A DNA stretch of 64,000 nucleotides from Chamaea fasciata (lineage: Eukaryota > Chordata > Aves > Passeriformes > Sylviidae). Of this stretch, positions 20,405 through 30,591 are shown piece after piece. Made by a program: the position numbers and the translations under genes. The DNA lies in the NCBI GenBank assembly GCA_029207755.1, contig JARCOQ010000012.1:21873740-21937739 (forward strand), read 5' to 3'. Below the pieces are notes generated by a model. That model had not been told where the DNA came from. It did not search any database and worked only from the letters and a program-made list of their open reading frames with translations. How positions within the stretch are numbered: the first letter of the stretch is position 1; the number at the start of each line of letters is the position of its first letter.

Positions 20405-22459
20405 GTGAGTGTTCCCTGCGCTGGGACACAGCGGGAGGGATCTGTGTGCTCCAAAATGGAGCACTTGAACGTAAAAGCATCCAGCACTGCTCATGTTCTG
20501 CCACAACAGCCTCTTCAGGGTGTGAACTGCAGGTGCCTCAGGTAGCATTTTGCCATTGTGGGATCAAATAGGAGCAAGTATTTTCTGGTGTCTCTGTCCT
20601 GGTTTAAAAGACAGATTCTGCCAAGGAAGGTGGCAATCTTCACGGAATGGAATGATGACCCTCCTCTCTCCAAATTACTGTACCTTTGAAATTACAGGGC
20701 TTCCAGGCAAAAATATGGAAAAGGAATAGCAGTTCGTTACTAGAGTATATCCGGACAGCACAGACAACAACGCAATGCCAGAAGTTTCCAACCCGCCGAG
20801 TCCTGTTTTCCCCTTTGGTGTGGTTATGATCACAGGCTGGAGGAGCGGTGGGCTCTGGCAGGGCAGTGATTTCCCTCCCAGCCGGCACGGGCAGGGAGGG
20901 AAGGAGGAAATCGCTGCTTTTGCAAACTACGGGCAGCAGGAGATCTGGGCACTGGCAATCGGGAGCAGGCAGAAGCGGGGACGGCGGGCAGGTTTGATCA
21001 CGGTGCTGAGCCCGGCGTCAAGCGCACGACGTCCCGCAGCAGCACGCTGCCGACCTTCCCGAGCCCCGGCGGAAGGACGGAAAGGTCTGCCCCCTGCAAA
21101 CCTCGGCTCCGACTTCACAACCGCCCGCGGCATCACGGCACAGCTCCCAAAGAGCCCCGGATGGAAAAGCCCACCCGCACAGCCGAGACCACCCCAAACC
21201 CCCTGTATTTCCCTTCCCAGACTGAGGCCAAAATTCACTACGAAACCTAAACTCATAACAATGAAGTTGTTGAACGTTTTAAGAAAACTAATTGCCTCTC
21301 CTGATCTGCTTCTTCGCCACCCTGCATCACCACTGAGGCATTTGTTAAGTTGCCTTTTGAATAAATGAAACAAGAAAGGCAACAGGTAGAAACGCATTCC
21401 TAAGGTCTCTTCAGCTGAAGGCAGCTGTTATATATTTGCTTCTTTTTAACTGTTGTTGACTGTTGTCTGCATGTGGTGACCTCAGTCTCATTTGAGGTTT
21501 TGACATCTGTGTTTGTCCCTTTTGTGCTTCTCTTGCCTCCCTGCTGGAGTCACTGCTGGAGCCGGCAGTGATTACTGTTGATGGGCACAGAGAAGCTCTG
21601 GGCTGCGCCTGCAGTTGTTTTTTTCCCCCACCTGTGTTCAAATGACTCTTGGTGAGCAGGCCTGGGGAGAAGTCTCCTCCCCACAGAGCTGGCCAGCCAG
21701 TCCACTGCAGAGCGGGTTGTGGCTGGTGTCCGGGCTCTGCAGGACATCCCCACCATGCGTGGCACTATCTCTGGCTTTCCAATATGGAAAGCAAATCTCA
21801 GAGTTAAGGTGGGGTAAACCCTTGCAGGCAGCAATCACAGTGAGTAGTATGGGTGCGATGTCCCCGCTTGTTGGGTCAAGGCTCGGGTTTGCCTCCAGCT
21901 GAGTGGGCTCTGAGCTGTCACATGCCCAGTCTGTTTGGCCCAAACCAAAAGACGCCTTAAGAATTCTGCAGAGAGAAACTGCATTAGGGTGCTTTGCATC
22001 ACGTTCTAGTTCCTGATTCCATCCTCACTTTCTTCTGCTGTAGCTTCTTCTCAATGGCGACTCACTCTTTATGTATCTTGAAAAGGGTAGGAGTGTTGGC
22101 AGACTTAACAGGGAATTTTACAGTTTGAATTTTCAGAGGAAATGCTTGGTCTGGGTGCACAGTCATCAGGGAGAAATAACTGGTGCTGGTTTGGGGCAGG
22201 TGAGGGAGCTTCTCCCCATCAGAAAGAGAGAAGCTTGCAGTGTTGAGCAGGGCTAAGAGCAGGCATTTTCAAGGCTACAGTCTGGAATCAGTGTTAAAGG
22301 GAACTAAGTGACGACTAATTCCTCTTGCAGCTTCTCAGTAATCTGTAGTTCAGATAATAAAGAGCTAAACTCCAATCACGCTTTCATGCTACCAGGGTAT
22401 TCCCACCGGGAGTCACGACATAACTGGTGCCTAAATGGATATTTGTGTCCTTTTCCTAG
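20405..22459 (+). other. Intron between exons 9 and 10 (unit B)
   Basis: This intron contains a CpG-rich patch (about 20860-21215), described separately. The rest (21220-22459) shows no recognised element. Unit C's counterpart is 47180-49235. Confidence 0.75.
20860..21215. other. Intronic CpG-rich patch with excess divergence
   Basis: This is a dense run of CpG dinucleotides around 20960-21140 in otherwise CpG-poor introns. It contains open frames on both strands, but none resembles a known family, and a 1-base indel near 21066 changes frame between copies. It could be a small CpG island or an old GC-rich insertion such as a retrocopy. Unit C's copy is at about 47635-47991. Confidence 0.5.
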
Positions 22460-22668
22460 GCTTTCCCTACACCAAGACCTGTCGCCTCACTAACACCTCC
22501 CGGGTGTCGGACGATGGCACTCAGCCTGCTGTTAGCAGCTTTGAGCAAATACTCAGCGACAGTGAGCCCTCCTGGAGGGAGGGAATTCATTTTTCTGTGA
22601 AGCCACGGGAGTTTACACTGAACCCCAGCGAAAGGACCCTCCAATCCCAGGAACACCAGGATATCGAG
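22460..22668 (+). CDS. HYDIN: HYDIN module exon 10 (unit B)
   Basis: This exon encodes module residues 456-525. It has acceptor ttcctag, donor gtatgg, is 209 nt long, and runs from phase 1 to phase 0. It reads FPYTKTCRLTNTS, then SVKPREFTLNPSERTLQSQE. Mammalian HYDIN, as I recall it, has a hydrophobic strand (PMTFKLRI) after NTS that is absent here; NTS runs straight into RVSDDG. Units B and C differ only at two synonymous sites. Confidence 0.93.
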
Positions 22669-23479
22669 GTATGGGAAGAGTCCAGCCACACACACTTCAG
22701 CAGCGGGTCTGAAGCTTCACGGGAGTGTGGGAGGGCTTTAGCTCTGATGCCAGCTCTGATCATCGTGTGAGCGAGGATCTGCACTGGCGTGGGGCCTCTG
22801 TGAGCTGGGTTACTCGGGACGTTCCTGAAGGAGCACTGATTTGTTTCCAAAATCACAAGCTGAAATCATGTCCCATAATGGTCAAGTACTGAAGGCATTT
22901 TGGTGTTTTTGAGAGCAATGTCTTTGATTGCAAGTGGGCAGAGGACGGACGAGGACCAAAGGTGGCTGTTAGAGAGATGTCATTATATAAAGCAGTTTGC
23001 TTTTCTTCTTGGTCTCATTTCTCCTGTCCTGGGGAGTAGAATGATTTGTGTTCACTGCAGGGATCTCCAGTGAAGGCAAAAAACTCTGCGGCCATGAACT
23101 GCCCAGCACCTGCTGGCCCACGCTTTGTCTTCAGCTTCCTGCTGTAAAGCTGAACTCATTCTGTTCAAGTCAGCAGATTTCCACTGCATTTATGTCATTG
23201 TAGTCAGATGAAAATTTGCCCCTTAATTTGAACACAGTGCTGCACAGAGCTTTAGTCTAATGTTTTAATTTAGCTGACCTATGCCCTGATAGCAAGGTGT
23301 GCTTAACAAATCTGGTATTTGCCAGAAGGCTTTTGTCACTCTTAGAGACTGCTCTACACGTGGAGCAGCAGAAGAATTAAGGCAAAATCCTCCCTTTTCT
23401 TACCACAAAAACTGGAGGACATCACACGTGAGTCATGAGCTTTTGTAAAGAAGAATTTACTGCTCTTCTCTTCCACCAG
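22669..23479 (+). other. Intron between exons 10 and 11 (unit B)
   Basis: I see nothing beyond splice signals. Unit C's counterpart is 49445-50255. Confidence 0.7.
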
Positions 23480-23580
23480 GTGACCCTGTGTTCCAACACT
23501 GTGACGGAATACAACCGGAAATTGCTGGTGGACCTGGAGTGGTTTGGCAAGGGAGTGGCATCACTGATCATCAAGGCCAG
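23480..23580 (+). CDS. HYDIN: HYDIN module exon 11 (unit B)
   Basis: This exon encodes module residues 526-559. It has acceptor caccag, donor gtacca, is 101 nt long, and runs from phase 0 to phase 2. VTLCSNTVTEYNRKLLVDLE then FGKGVASLIIKA aligns with mammalian VTLCSNTVQKYELALVVDVE and IGEEVLALLITA. It forms the last strands of the ASH domain started in exon 9. It is identical between units. Confidence 0.95.
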
Positions 23581-24823
23581 GTACCAGCACTTCCCTGGCC
23601 TCCCCCAGCGCACTGCCTTGCACAGGACGTGCTGGCTGCAGCTCCCAAGGAGACGTGTTGTTTAATGACCTCATGTTCTACCCAGCTGGACATGAGAACA
23701 GCAGTGCTTGAAAAGCAGCCTGTGGTGAAAAGCAGCCCTGCTGACAGCCCAGCGTGGTCCTGGGTCGTTTTCTAAAGGGACCAGGAATGATATCATTTAT
23801 TGACCTGGTGCTTGAGGTGAAGCAAATTTCCCAAGGGCCTCCTCGCCTTCTTCCTGCAAGAGGTGGAGTTGTGCTGGGTTGCAACCAGCCCGCGTTGGCT
23901 TGGGGCACACCAAGCAGTCTGCTGAGGGTCAGGGTCTGGTTCTGTTAACGAGGGCACGTGACAGTGGGGAAGTGGCTCACAGCAAGAGAGGTGAGGGCAG
24001 GATCTTCAGAGGGGAAATCAGTCCTTGATGTGGCAGGTCAGCTCTACTTTTTCCCCTTCTCTCTGCTTCCTGTTTTGAGCTTTGATGTTCTCAGGCTTAA
24101 AGCAAAAGTTGTTCTTGCTCCAGCAGAATTCCATCCTGCTGTGCTGCTCTAGGTGTCAGTTTAATGACAAGAGGGATGCAATTCCCTGGTGCTGTTCCCA
24201 CTCCCAGGCAGAGCCATCTCGTCAGTGCCTGGGCTGCCATGTTTGAAAAGCAAGTGCCATTGGGGACAGTCAGTGTTTGGACCTGTGGAGTGAAGGACCA
24301 GGGGAGTTTTAGGAACTGGGAGGGAGTGATCTCCCACTCTGTGGGGCAGGTGATGTCTCATGCCCTCCAAGGCTGGGGCAAACAGCTGAGTTCTCAGGCA
24401 GGGTAACAGCACCATGGGAGAGAAGGGAGTCCTTTTTACTGAGACACTAGAGTCGTGTGTTCCTGGAGCCTTACTGAGCACTGATCCCTGTTGGGAAGGC
24501 TCCCCCAGAGCTCATGGATCACTGGGACTGTTCCAGGAGTTCTTGCAAACCTTCTTGGGCGAAGGAGGGGCTGAGGCAGCTGTGGGACCAAGTGCTCTGC
24601 CTGGGGCACTTGGCAGCCTCTGGGTGCTGCCTCTCAGGTTTTGCCCCTCCTCGACAAGACATGTTTGAGTGGGAGGACTTTAAAGGCAATTTTTCACCGT
24701 AGGCCTGTTAAATGTGTATTTGACAGTGACAAAGGTGTTGTGCTCCATTTCACAATCTTTGGGGGTAAACGTTCTCCATTCTCTCAGTATCTCTGATTCC
24801 CTTGGGGTCATCTCTTTGCCCAA
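23581..24823 (+). other. Intron between exons 11 and 12 (unit B), acceptor lost
   Basis: This intron ends in CCCAA instead of CCCAG at the expected exon 12 boundary (24822-24823). Nothing else is recognised in it. Unit C's counterpart, 50357-51599, ends in a normal CCCAG. Confidence 0.75.
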
Positions 24824-24959
24824 ATGTTTCATTCCTGAGCTGCAAGTGTACCCCCAAAACCGGGGGATCCATGAGTGCGACCTGAAGGCCCCGTTCGTGA
24901 GGAAGTTCTTCATTTGGAATAACACCCACCTTCCTGGCTGCTACGGGCTTATTCCCCAG
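24824..24959 (+). CDS. HYDIN: HYDIN module exon 12 (unit B), acceptor AG changed to AA
   Basis: This exon encodes module residues 559-604, CFIPELQVYPQ then APFVRKFFIWNNTHLPGCYG, matching mammalian CVVPALHLV and YERTLQLAN. It has donor gtttgg, is 136 nt long, and runs from phase 2 to phase 0. In unit C the acceptor is tttgcccag; here the same place reads tttgcccaa, so the normal splice is impossible. An upstream AG at 24786-24787 behind a pyrimidine-rich stretch would start an exon at 24788 and add 12 in-frame codons with no stop. Skipping the exon would shift the frame, since 136 is not a multiple of 3. Ile562 and Ile574 are Val and Phe in unit C. Confidence 0.85.
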
Positions 24960-25406
24960 GTTTGGCATCGCATCCACCTCCTCCTCTGAAATATTATTGT
25001 GGAGATTATTAGGGGGGAAGAGGGTTTGGATAAGACCTTGCCGGTTCCTATTCAGTCTTAAAGATCTGCTGAGAACAGGATCCTACCTGAATGTTAGCTT
25101 TAGGATGCAGTTTAATCTCTTGAGGAAAGGGCTTACGTTCTAGTCTTCAGGGTGTTTTCTTGTGGGAGATCTTCGAGGGTTGTGAAAAGCTGCTGCATCC
25201 ACAGACACCAGTGCTTGTGCTGGCAGCCTCCTTGCAGAACCCCCTGAGAATGCTAAGCCTACAATTCTTGGATCTTGTTTGTGCCTTTTACCTTTGTCCT
25301 GGGGATTTTTAAAAATGTGTGTAAGTTGCTGTTGGGATGGATGTTAAGGAGTTTGAAGTTTCTTCAGAGGTCCCTCTGAAGCTGGATTTGATTCTGTCCC
25401 TTCTAG
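24960..25406 (+). other. Intron between exons 12 and 13 (unit B)
   Basis: This is the shortest intron of the unit and holds nothing recognisable. Unit C's counterpart is 51736-52182. Confidence 0.7.
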
Positions 25407-25571
25407 GAACCCGAGGAGGACTCTCCTGTGCTCTACTCCAGCCCCAGACCCTGTGGGATTCTCCAGCCTCGGAGCGCTGCAGAGATTCCAGTTACAGTTG
25501 AAATCCAAAGATTGGGCAAGCGTTGCACCAGTGTTTGTACCGGCGTGTTTGGGGATGCAAGAAACCCACTG
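25407..25571 (+). CDS. HYDIN: HYDIN module exon 13 (unit B)
   Basis: This exon encodes module residues 605-659. It has acceptor cttctag, donor gtgagt, is 165 nt long, and is phase 0 at both ends. SPVLYSSPRPCGILQPRSAA then TGVFGDARNPL aligns with mammalian TVLFSSPTPSGVISPSSTI and ISIFGSQDPPL. It is the second half of the ASH domain begun in exon 12. It is identical between units. Confidence 0.94.
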
Positions 25572-26434
25572 GTGAGTGCAAGGGGAGGTGTGTGCCTTCG
25601 TGCAACTGGTCCTGGCAGGGTGCACAGTGTGCGGGGATTCTTCCGGGGAAAAGAGGCACAGGCTGCTGTGGAGAAGGACAGCAGGGGCAGGTGGCATAAA
25701 CAGCTCGTGCCTTATAGGTGGCAATGTCAGTGTCTGACCCAGAAGGTAGTTCATCTAAGCTGGAATTGAGGATCATTTTAATTACTCTTTAAAATGCTCT
25801 TAACTTTGGAAACATCTTTTTTAAAATGTTACCTCTCAGCACAAAAGAGGATGTCAGAAGATTTCTGGGAACCTTGGGCTTTCTGTAAAAGAAAGGAAAG
25901 CTGGCATCTGAAGAGTAGTTGCAAGGATTTAAGCTTACATTAAAACATGGAAATGGTGATGCCAAATTCCCTGGATGGCACCAAACATCTGAACCTGGGC
26001 CATTGTGGCACTGCATGTAAACCAGTCAACAGGGAGGACAGGCAGTGCAGGCTGTGCCAGGGAGCCTGAAGTTTGACTGAGCACTTGCTTTCAACTATCA
26101 GATTGCTTACCTAAAGAGAAGAGTTTCTCCCCACCCGAAGAACCAGTTGTTTAACTGTCAGCCTGATCTTAACTAGAGATTTCTTGCAAAGCTTCTACCT
26201 TTGGACCAATAATTTGTAGTTTGAAAGTTTCTCTTTACTTAATCCTTTTCAATTTGGAGGTGAATACATAAGCTTTATTTTTTTCCCCCCAAAATCCCAG
26301 GAATTCAGCTGGAGAATGGTAGCTGTCCCTAAAGAAATAACTTGAGCTGGGTTGAGCTGTTTAAGCTTTTTTAGGTTTCCCTGTTTGGGTTTGATTTTTT
26401 TTTTTTACTCTTTCTTGCCTGCTTTCTGTAACAG
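25572..26434 (+). other. Intron between exons 13 and 14 (unit B)
   Basis: This intron ends in a T-rich tract before the exon 14 acceptor. I see no element. Unit C's counterpart is 52348-53210. Confidence 0.7.
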
Positions 26435-26587
26435 AGAACAGAACTACAGAGCCTTGGACGGCTGTCAGCAGTCTACATAAGTCCAAGGCTGATAGAGTTC
26501 GGCAGGATCCCAGTGCTAAGGCCTAATTCACAAGCTTTTGGCCTCTTCAACGAAGGTCTCGTCGATTTAGACTTCAGGCTAGAGATT
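26435..26587 (+). CDS. HYDIN: HYDIN module exon 14 (unit B)
   Basis: This exon encodes module residues 660-710. It has acceptor gtaacag, donor gtaagt, is 153 nt long, and is phase 0 at both ends. LQSLGRLSAVYISPRLIEFG then RIPVLRPNSQAFGLFNEG aligns with mammalian LKSAGEGPVIYIHPNQVDFG and NIYVLKDSSRILNLCNQS, the start of another ASH domain. Pro685 here is Leu in unit C. Several core positions differ from mammals. Confidence 0.92.
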
Positions 26588-28421
26588 GTAAGTATCTGTG
26601 GGGCCGTTTTCCAGGGAAATTGACTGGTTGACATTACAAGCTGCCATGACGTGGTTTTTATATGCATCGGCCTGTGTGAGAGGAAGCAAGATATTCCAAG
26701 ATTCCATCTGGGTGAGGCAAAAGGAACCTGGCTCTGGAGTGGTTTTAGCTGGGGCACTCCTCAGTGAAATCAGGTGCAGAGATGTTGGAGCAGAAATTCG
26801 TCTGGATTGTGTTGACGAGTTCTCCCATAATTTTATGGAAGGTCTTTAGCTGTGTGTGTCACGGTTTTTGAGCTCTGAGATCAAGAGAAACCTGTGGTCC
26901 TTTGCTCCTCGGAGAGCATGGGTTTCCCTGTGCTTTCCCTGTGCCATCTACATTTGCTTTGTGCCAAACTGCTGTTCATGGTAGAGAAGAGGGTGTGAGG
27001 TCTGTCCTCAGACTGCTGGTGGGGAGGCAATTTTCACACCTGCTGTGGGTCAGGCCAGTTGGGCTGTCCACACAAAGACATGTGTGGGGGTTGTGCACCC
27101 CCCCAGCCTGTGGTCTCTGTGCCTTTGAAGAGCATCTTTGGGGACCGGCTGCAGAGAATGGCTGTTTAATATGTGAAGGCTGCATAGGGCAGAGGAGCTG
27201 GGGCTGCTCCCCTGGCAGGGAGAGCAGGGCTGCTGCAGCCAGGAAGGGCTTGTAGGCTGGGCCTGGGGCTGGGTGGGATGTCTGCTGGAGGGGGAGATCT
27301 CTGAGGGGCTTGAGGTCTGTTCTTCTCCATGCTGGGTGTGTTGAACTTGGAGCTGGTTAAAACCTGATCCTGTGGACTTGTTTGTGTCTGTGGATAAAGC
27401 ATCAGGCCATGTGGGAAAGTCCAGCCACAGCCTCCTGAGCCAAGGAGGAGGGGCATGATTTTTCCTCTTGCTGCTTTTCCTGCAGTTTGGGGGATAAATG
27501 TAACCTTAAAGTGAGGGATTTTTCCAGGACAGCTTTCTCGAACTACACAATGAAATTCTGCCTTCCACCTCTTCAGGGAGCAATGCACCTTGGCTGGGTG
27601 GGCCTGGTGTGTAAAGGATGGGCTTCACGTGCTCGTTCCAGGGCTGGACCTGCAGAGCTGTGTCTGTACAGCTGTGCTGGTGCGGGGCCTTTCCTCCCTC
27701 CTTTGGGCAGCTTCCAGCTCTCTTGGCCAATCTGTGAAGCCCATGAGAAACCAGAGGACACGAGTTCTTAGGAAGAGTGGGCCATGCCCACTGAGCACAT
27801 GTCATCCAGTTTTCCCTCTGCTTCCTTCTTTCCTGCTCTGCCATAACCATTTAGAGGTGACTTTTCCAAAGCAGAAGGCCCTGGGGCACCTCTCTACAGC
27901 GGATGATCAGTGGGAAGTGAGGGCCTCGGTCCTTTAGGGGACGTTGAAAAGCATTGATGGCCTCTTGGGAAAGGATAGTTTGGTGTTGGGGTTTTGCTCA
28001 ACTGGTTTTGCGGAGATATTCTTCAGGCTCTCAGCAGTGTCCTCCAGCTGTGTGGTTTCTGGAGTGGGATTTGAGCCGTCATGACTTCCTCTGGCCCTGA
28101 GCCTTTGTGAGAAGCCAGGAGAGAGAAAGCAGCTTTCCTTGGCACACACTCCAGAGAAGGACTGGGGAAGGAACACTCTCCTGAGGATAAGCGTCCCTTG
28201 GGTTGGGCAAAACTGGGTTAATTAGGTGAGAGTCTGTTAAAGGAGGGGAAAATACAGGTTGTGTAAGCTCTGCTGTTCCCCAATACTGCAGCTTAAATTT
28301 AGGGAAATTAGGCCTTTAGGATTTTTATCCTCCCCTCTTTAGTCTTCTCCTTTTCTTACACCCCATAAGAGACCAGGGTGTATGGTTTCCATCCTAAATG
28401 CACATTATGCGTGTCTTACAG
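26588..28421 (+). other. Intron between exons 14 and 15 (unit B)
   Basis: This intron spans the arbitrary copy 1 / copy 2 boundary. It holds nothing recognisable. Its unit C counterpart is 53364-55197. Confidence 0.7.
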
Positions 28422-28660
28422 GCTTGTAAACCTCACTGCTATGTTATTGAACCCAGGGAAGGAGTGATCCCCGCCAGGGGTGATGTTCCTGTGACTGTCA
28501 CAGCAACCCTGGATGACACTGGGGTTTTTGCTGATGCTCTCCAGCTGTTCATTGGGAACAGACTTTGGACCACCTCCACCCTCCTGGCTTTTGGCACTGG
28601 CACCACAATTGTCACAGACAAACCATTTGCCCCGGAGCTCAACTTGGGATACCAATTCAG
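28422..28660 (+). CDS. HYDIN: HYDIN module exon 15 (unit B)
   Basis: Structure and role are as for the unit A exon 15, with the same phases and splice sites. It has Pro733 and Phe779, giving TDKPFAPELNLG, the form I recall in mammalian HYDIN. Unit C's copy looks identical. Confidence 0.95.
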
Positions 28661-28951
28661 GTAGGAGATCTCCCACTCCCACCTCTCCTTCTGTCTCAAC
28701 AAGGAGCAGTTTTGCTGTAGTCCTTCAGGCACGATCTTCTTCAGTGTTCAAAGACCCTGACTCCTTCCCTGAAGGCAGAGATACCTTTAGAGACATGTGA
28801 TGGCCAGTTGAGCGTTGCTAGGTACCCTCAAAAACCACTGAAAGAGAAACCAGTTGCTCAATTGCCACTGAATTGCCTTCAGTTCTAACACATCTATGTC
28901 CTCACTTGGTCAAGTAATGATCTCGCAGGCTCCCCCAGAACAAAAGGTTCC

Positions 28952-29041
28952 CAAAATGGCGCCTGGATGAGGCGGGCCCTCCGTGTGGCTGCGGGACCAA
29001 GGGAAGATGGCATCGCACCCTTCCCTTCCAAAATGGCACCT
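28952..29041 (+). promoter_or_regulatory. YY1-like ATGGC motif cluster (copy 2)
   Basis: This is the same three words as at 2239-2328, in the exon 15-16 intron of unit B. Confidence 0.3.
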
Positions 29042-30332
29042 GCCAGGCAAGCAGGGGCCCTGGGAACAAAGAGACGGGAGGGTGACGACCCCCCTGGGAA
29101 GGCAGGAGCCCGCAGAGCAGTTCCAGAGGCAGATGGAAACTTGCTGGTTTGTGTGGGGCCTGCAGTGCCGCTGCCAACGCTTCCTCACGCTGCTCGTGGG
29201 CTCTGCTGCTGCCCTGCCTGCCCAGGACTGATGCTTGTGCGGGAGGCCAGAATGTTAGGGTGCCCTCTCAGGTGCATCACCTCTGGGTTTGACCGGCAGC
29301 CTCAGGATGGCCTAAAATATTAGCGAGGCAGCATGATCAGAGGTGTTTGAAAAGCAAAACTGTTTTCATTAAGGTGAAAATAAGAAGCCATGCAGAAAAA
29401 AGAGAAAAAGCTGTGCCGAGTGCAAGGAGGACCTTTGCACTTGCTACAACACCCCAAAAATGCCCTGAGGATCTTGGTCTATTCTCTTAAGCATGTAACA
29501 ATCCAGGCCGGATTCTTGGCATCCTGCCCAATAGAAATAGGAACAGGGCTTGAGGCACAGTCTCAAAGATCCAAGGGCTGCGTCCGTCCTGGCACAAGGC
29601 CAAAAAAGGTATCAAAACCTCTGGTTTTTACCTCATGAGTGAAACAAAGAATGGAACCCAAATCCTTCCCTTAAATGGAAGCCTCCTTGCCACTGTGGGG
29701 CTGCAAACCCTACCAGGTGAGGTACACTTCTACACAGGACCTTGCTCATTTTTCCGTTGCCAGCAGAGTTTGCAAAGTTCACTTCAAAACAGTTTCTGAT
29801 TGCGAAATGAAGTTTCTACAAATGACCACCAGTGCAAAACCAAAGCTTCTACGAACGAGAGAGCCCCTGCTCCCCTGGTTTCCTCTCCTAGAGCAGACAG
29901 ATGATTTCTAGCAGCTTGCTGGGATCGTCCAGAAACTTCCTCCGCGCTGGCTTTTAAAAATGCCTGCAATCATACCCCCGCACACAAGGGCCTCAGGTGC
30001 AGGATCTCAAAGATTCAATAACAGTTTCGGGTGCAGATTAATGCAAAATACAGTAACAGTATGAATCACCCCAGAACACACATTTTGGCGGAAAACACCA
30101 GATCCTGTTAGCCTGGCCTGGAAAATGCTACATTACCATTAGAAACATATTCCTCTTTGCAATAACGACATCAGAAGGGCAGCTTATCAGACACTGTTCC
30201 CGGTCCACATTAAGAGCTGCAAATGAAGACGGTCTCCAAGCTATTAACAGCTCAGAATCCTCATTGGGAGCAATCTGATGACCAGGACAATAGCTTCTCC
30301 CATACTATTTTCCATTCTGGTTTCTCTTCTAG

Positions 30333-30591
30333 CCTCCTTCCCTGTGCTCATCAGTTCAGACTAACAGATGGGGGCCACCACTTCCATCAGCTCTTCTGGA
30401 AGGTGGAATGTAACAGGCCAGCTGGGAAGGAGGGCCAGAGCACCTCAGCCCACAGTAGCCCCAAGGCCAAACGTGATTCCCAGAGGCGCAAACATACGGC
30501 CCCCGTGTTTGGGCTGGAGCCGCTGTCAATGGACCTGAAGCCAGGAGAGTCTGTGGACTTGGTGCTGCCAGGCTTCTCCCGCAAGGCGCAG
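30333..30591 (+). CDS. HYDIN: HYDIN module exon 16 (unit B)
   Basis: This is the last exon of unit B, 259 nt, phase 2 to 0. Its acceptor context is ggtttctcttctag; unit A has ggttggtcttctag. It carries His796 and His844 where unit A has Arg. It can splice in frame to exon 1 of unit C at 32381. Confidence 0.93.

Larger units (their letters stand above)
1..26712 (+). repeat. Tandem copy 1 (arbitrary phase)
   Basis: This is the first complete period. It contains exons 15 and 16 of unit A, the A/B junction, and exons 1-14 of unit B. It differs from copies 2 and 3 at 30 or more sites before about 6.2 kb; beyond about 6.5 kb those shared differences stop. Confidence 0.95.

Noticed and set aside
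20775..21397. Possible independent gene in the CpG-rich patch (open frames on both strands)
   Set aside because: I recognise no family, and a single-base indel between copies changes the frame. It is kept only as a CpG-rich feature.
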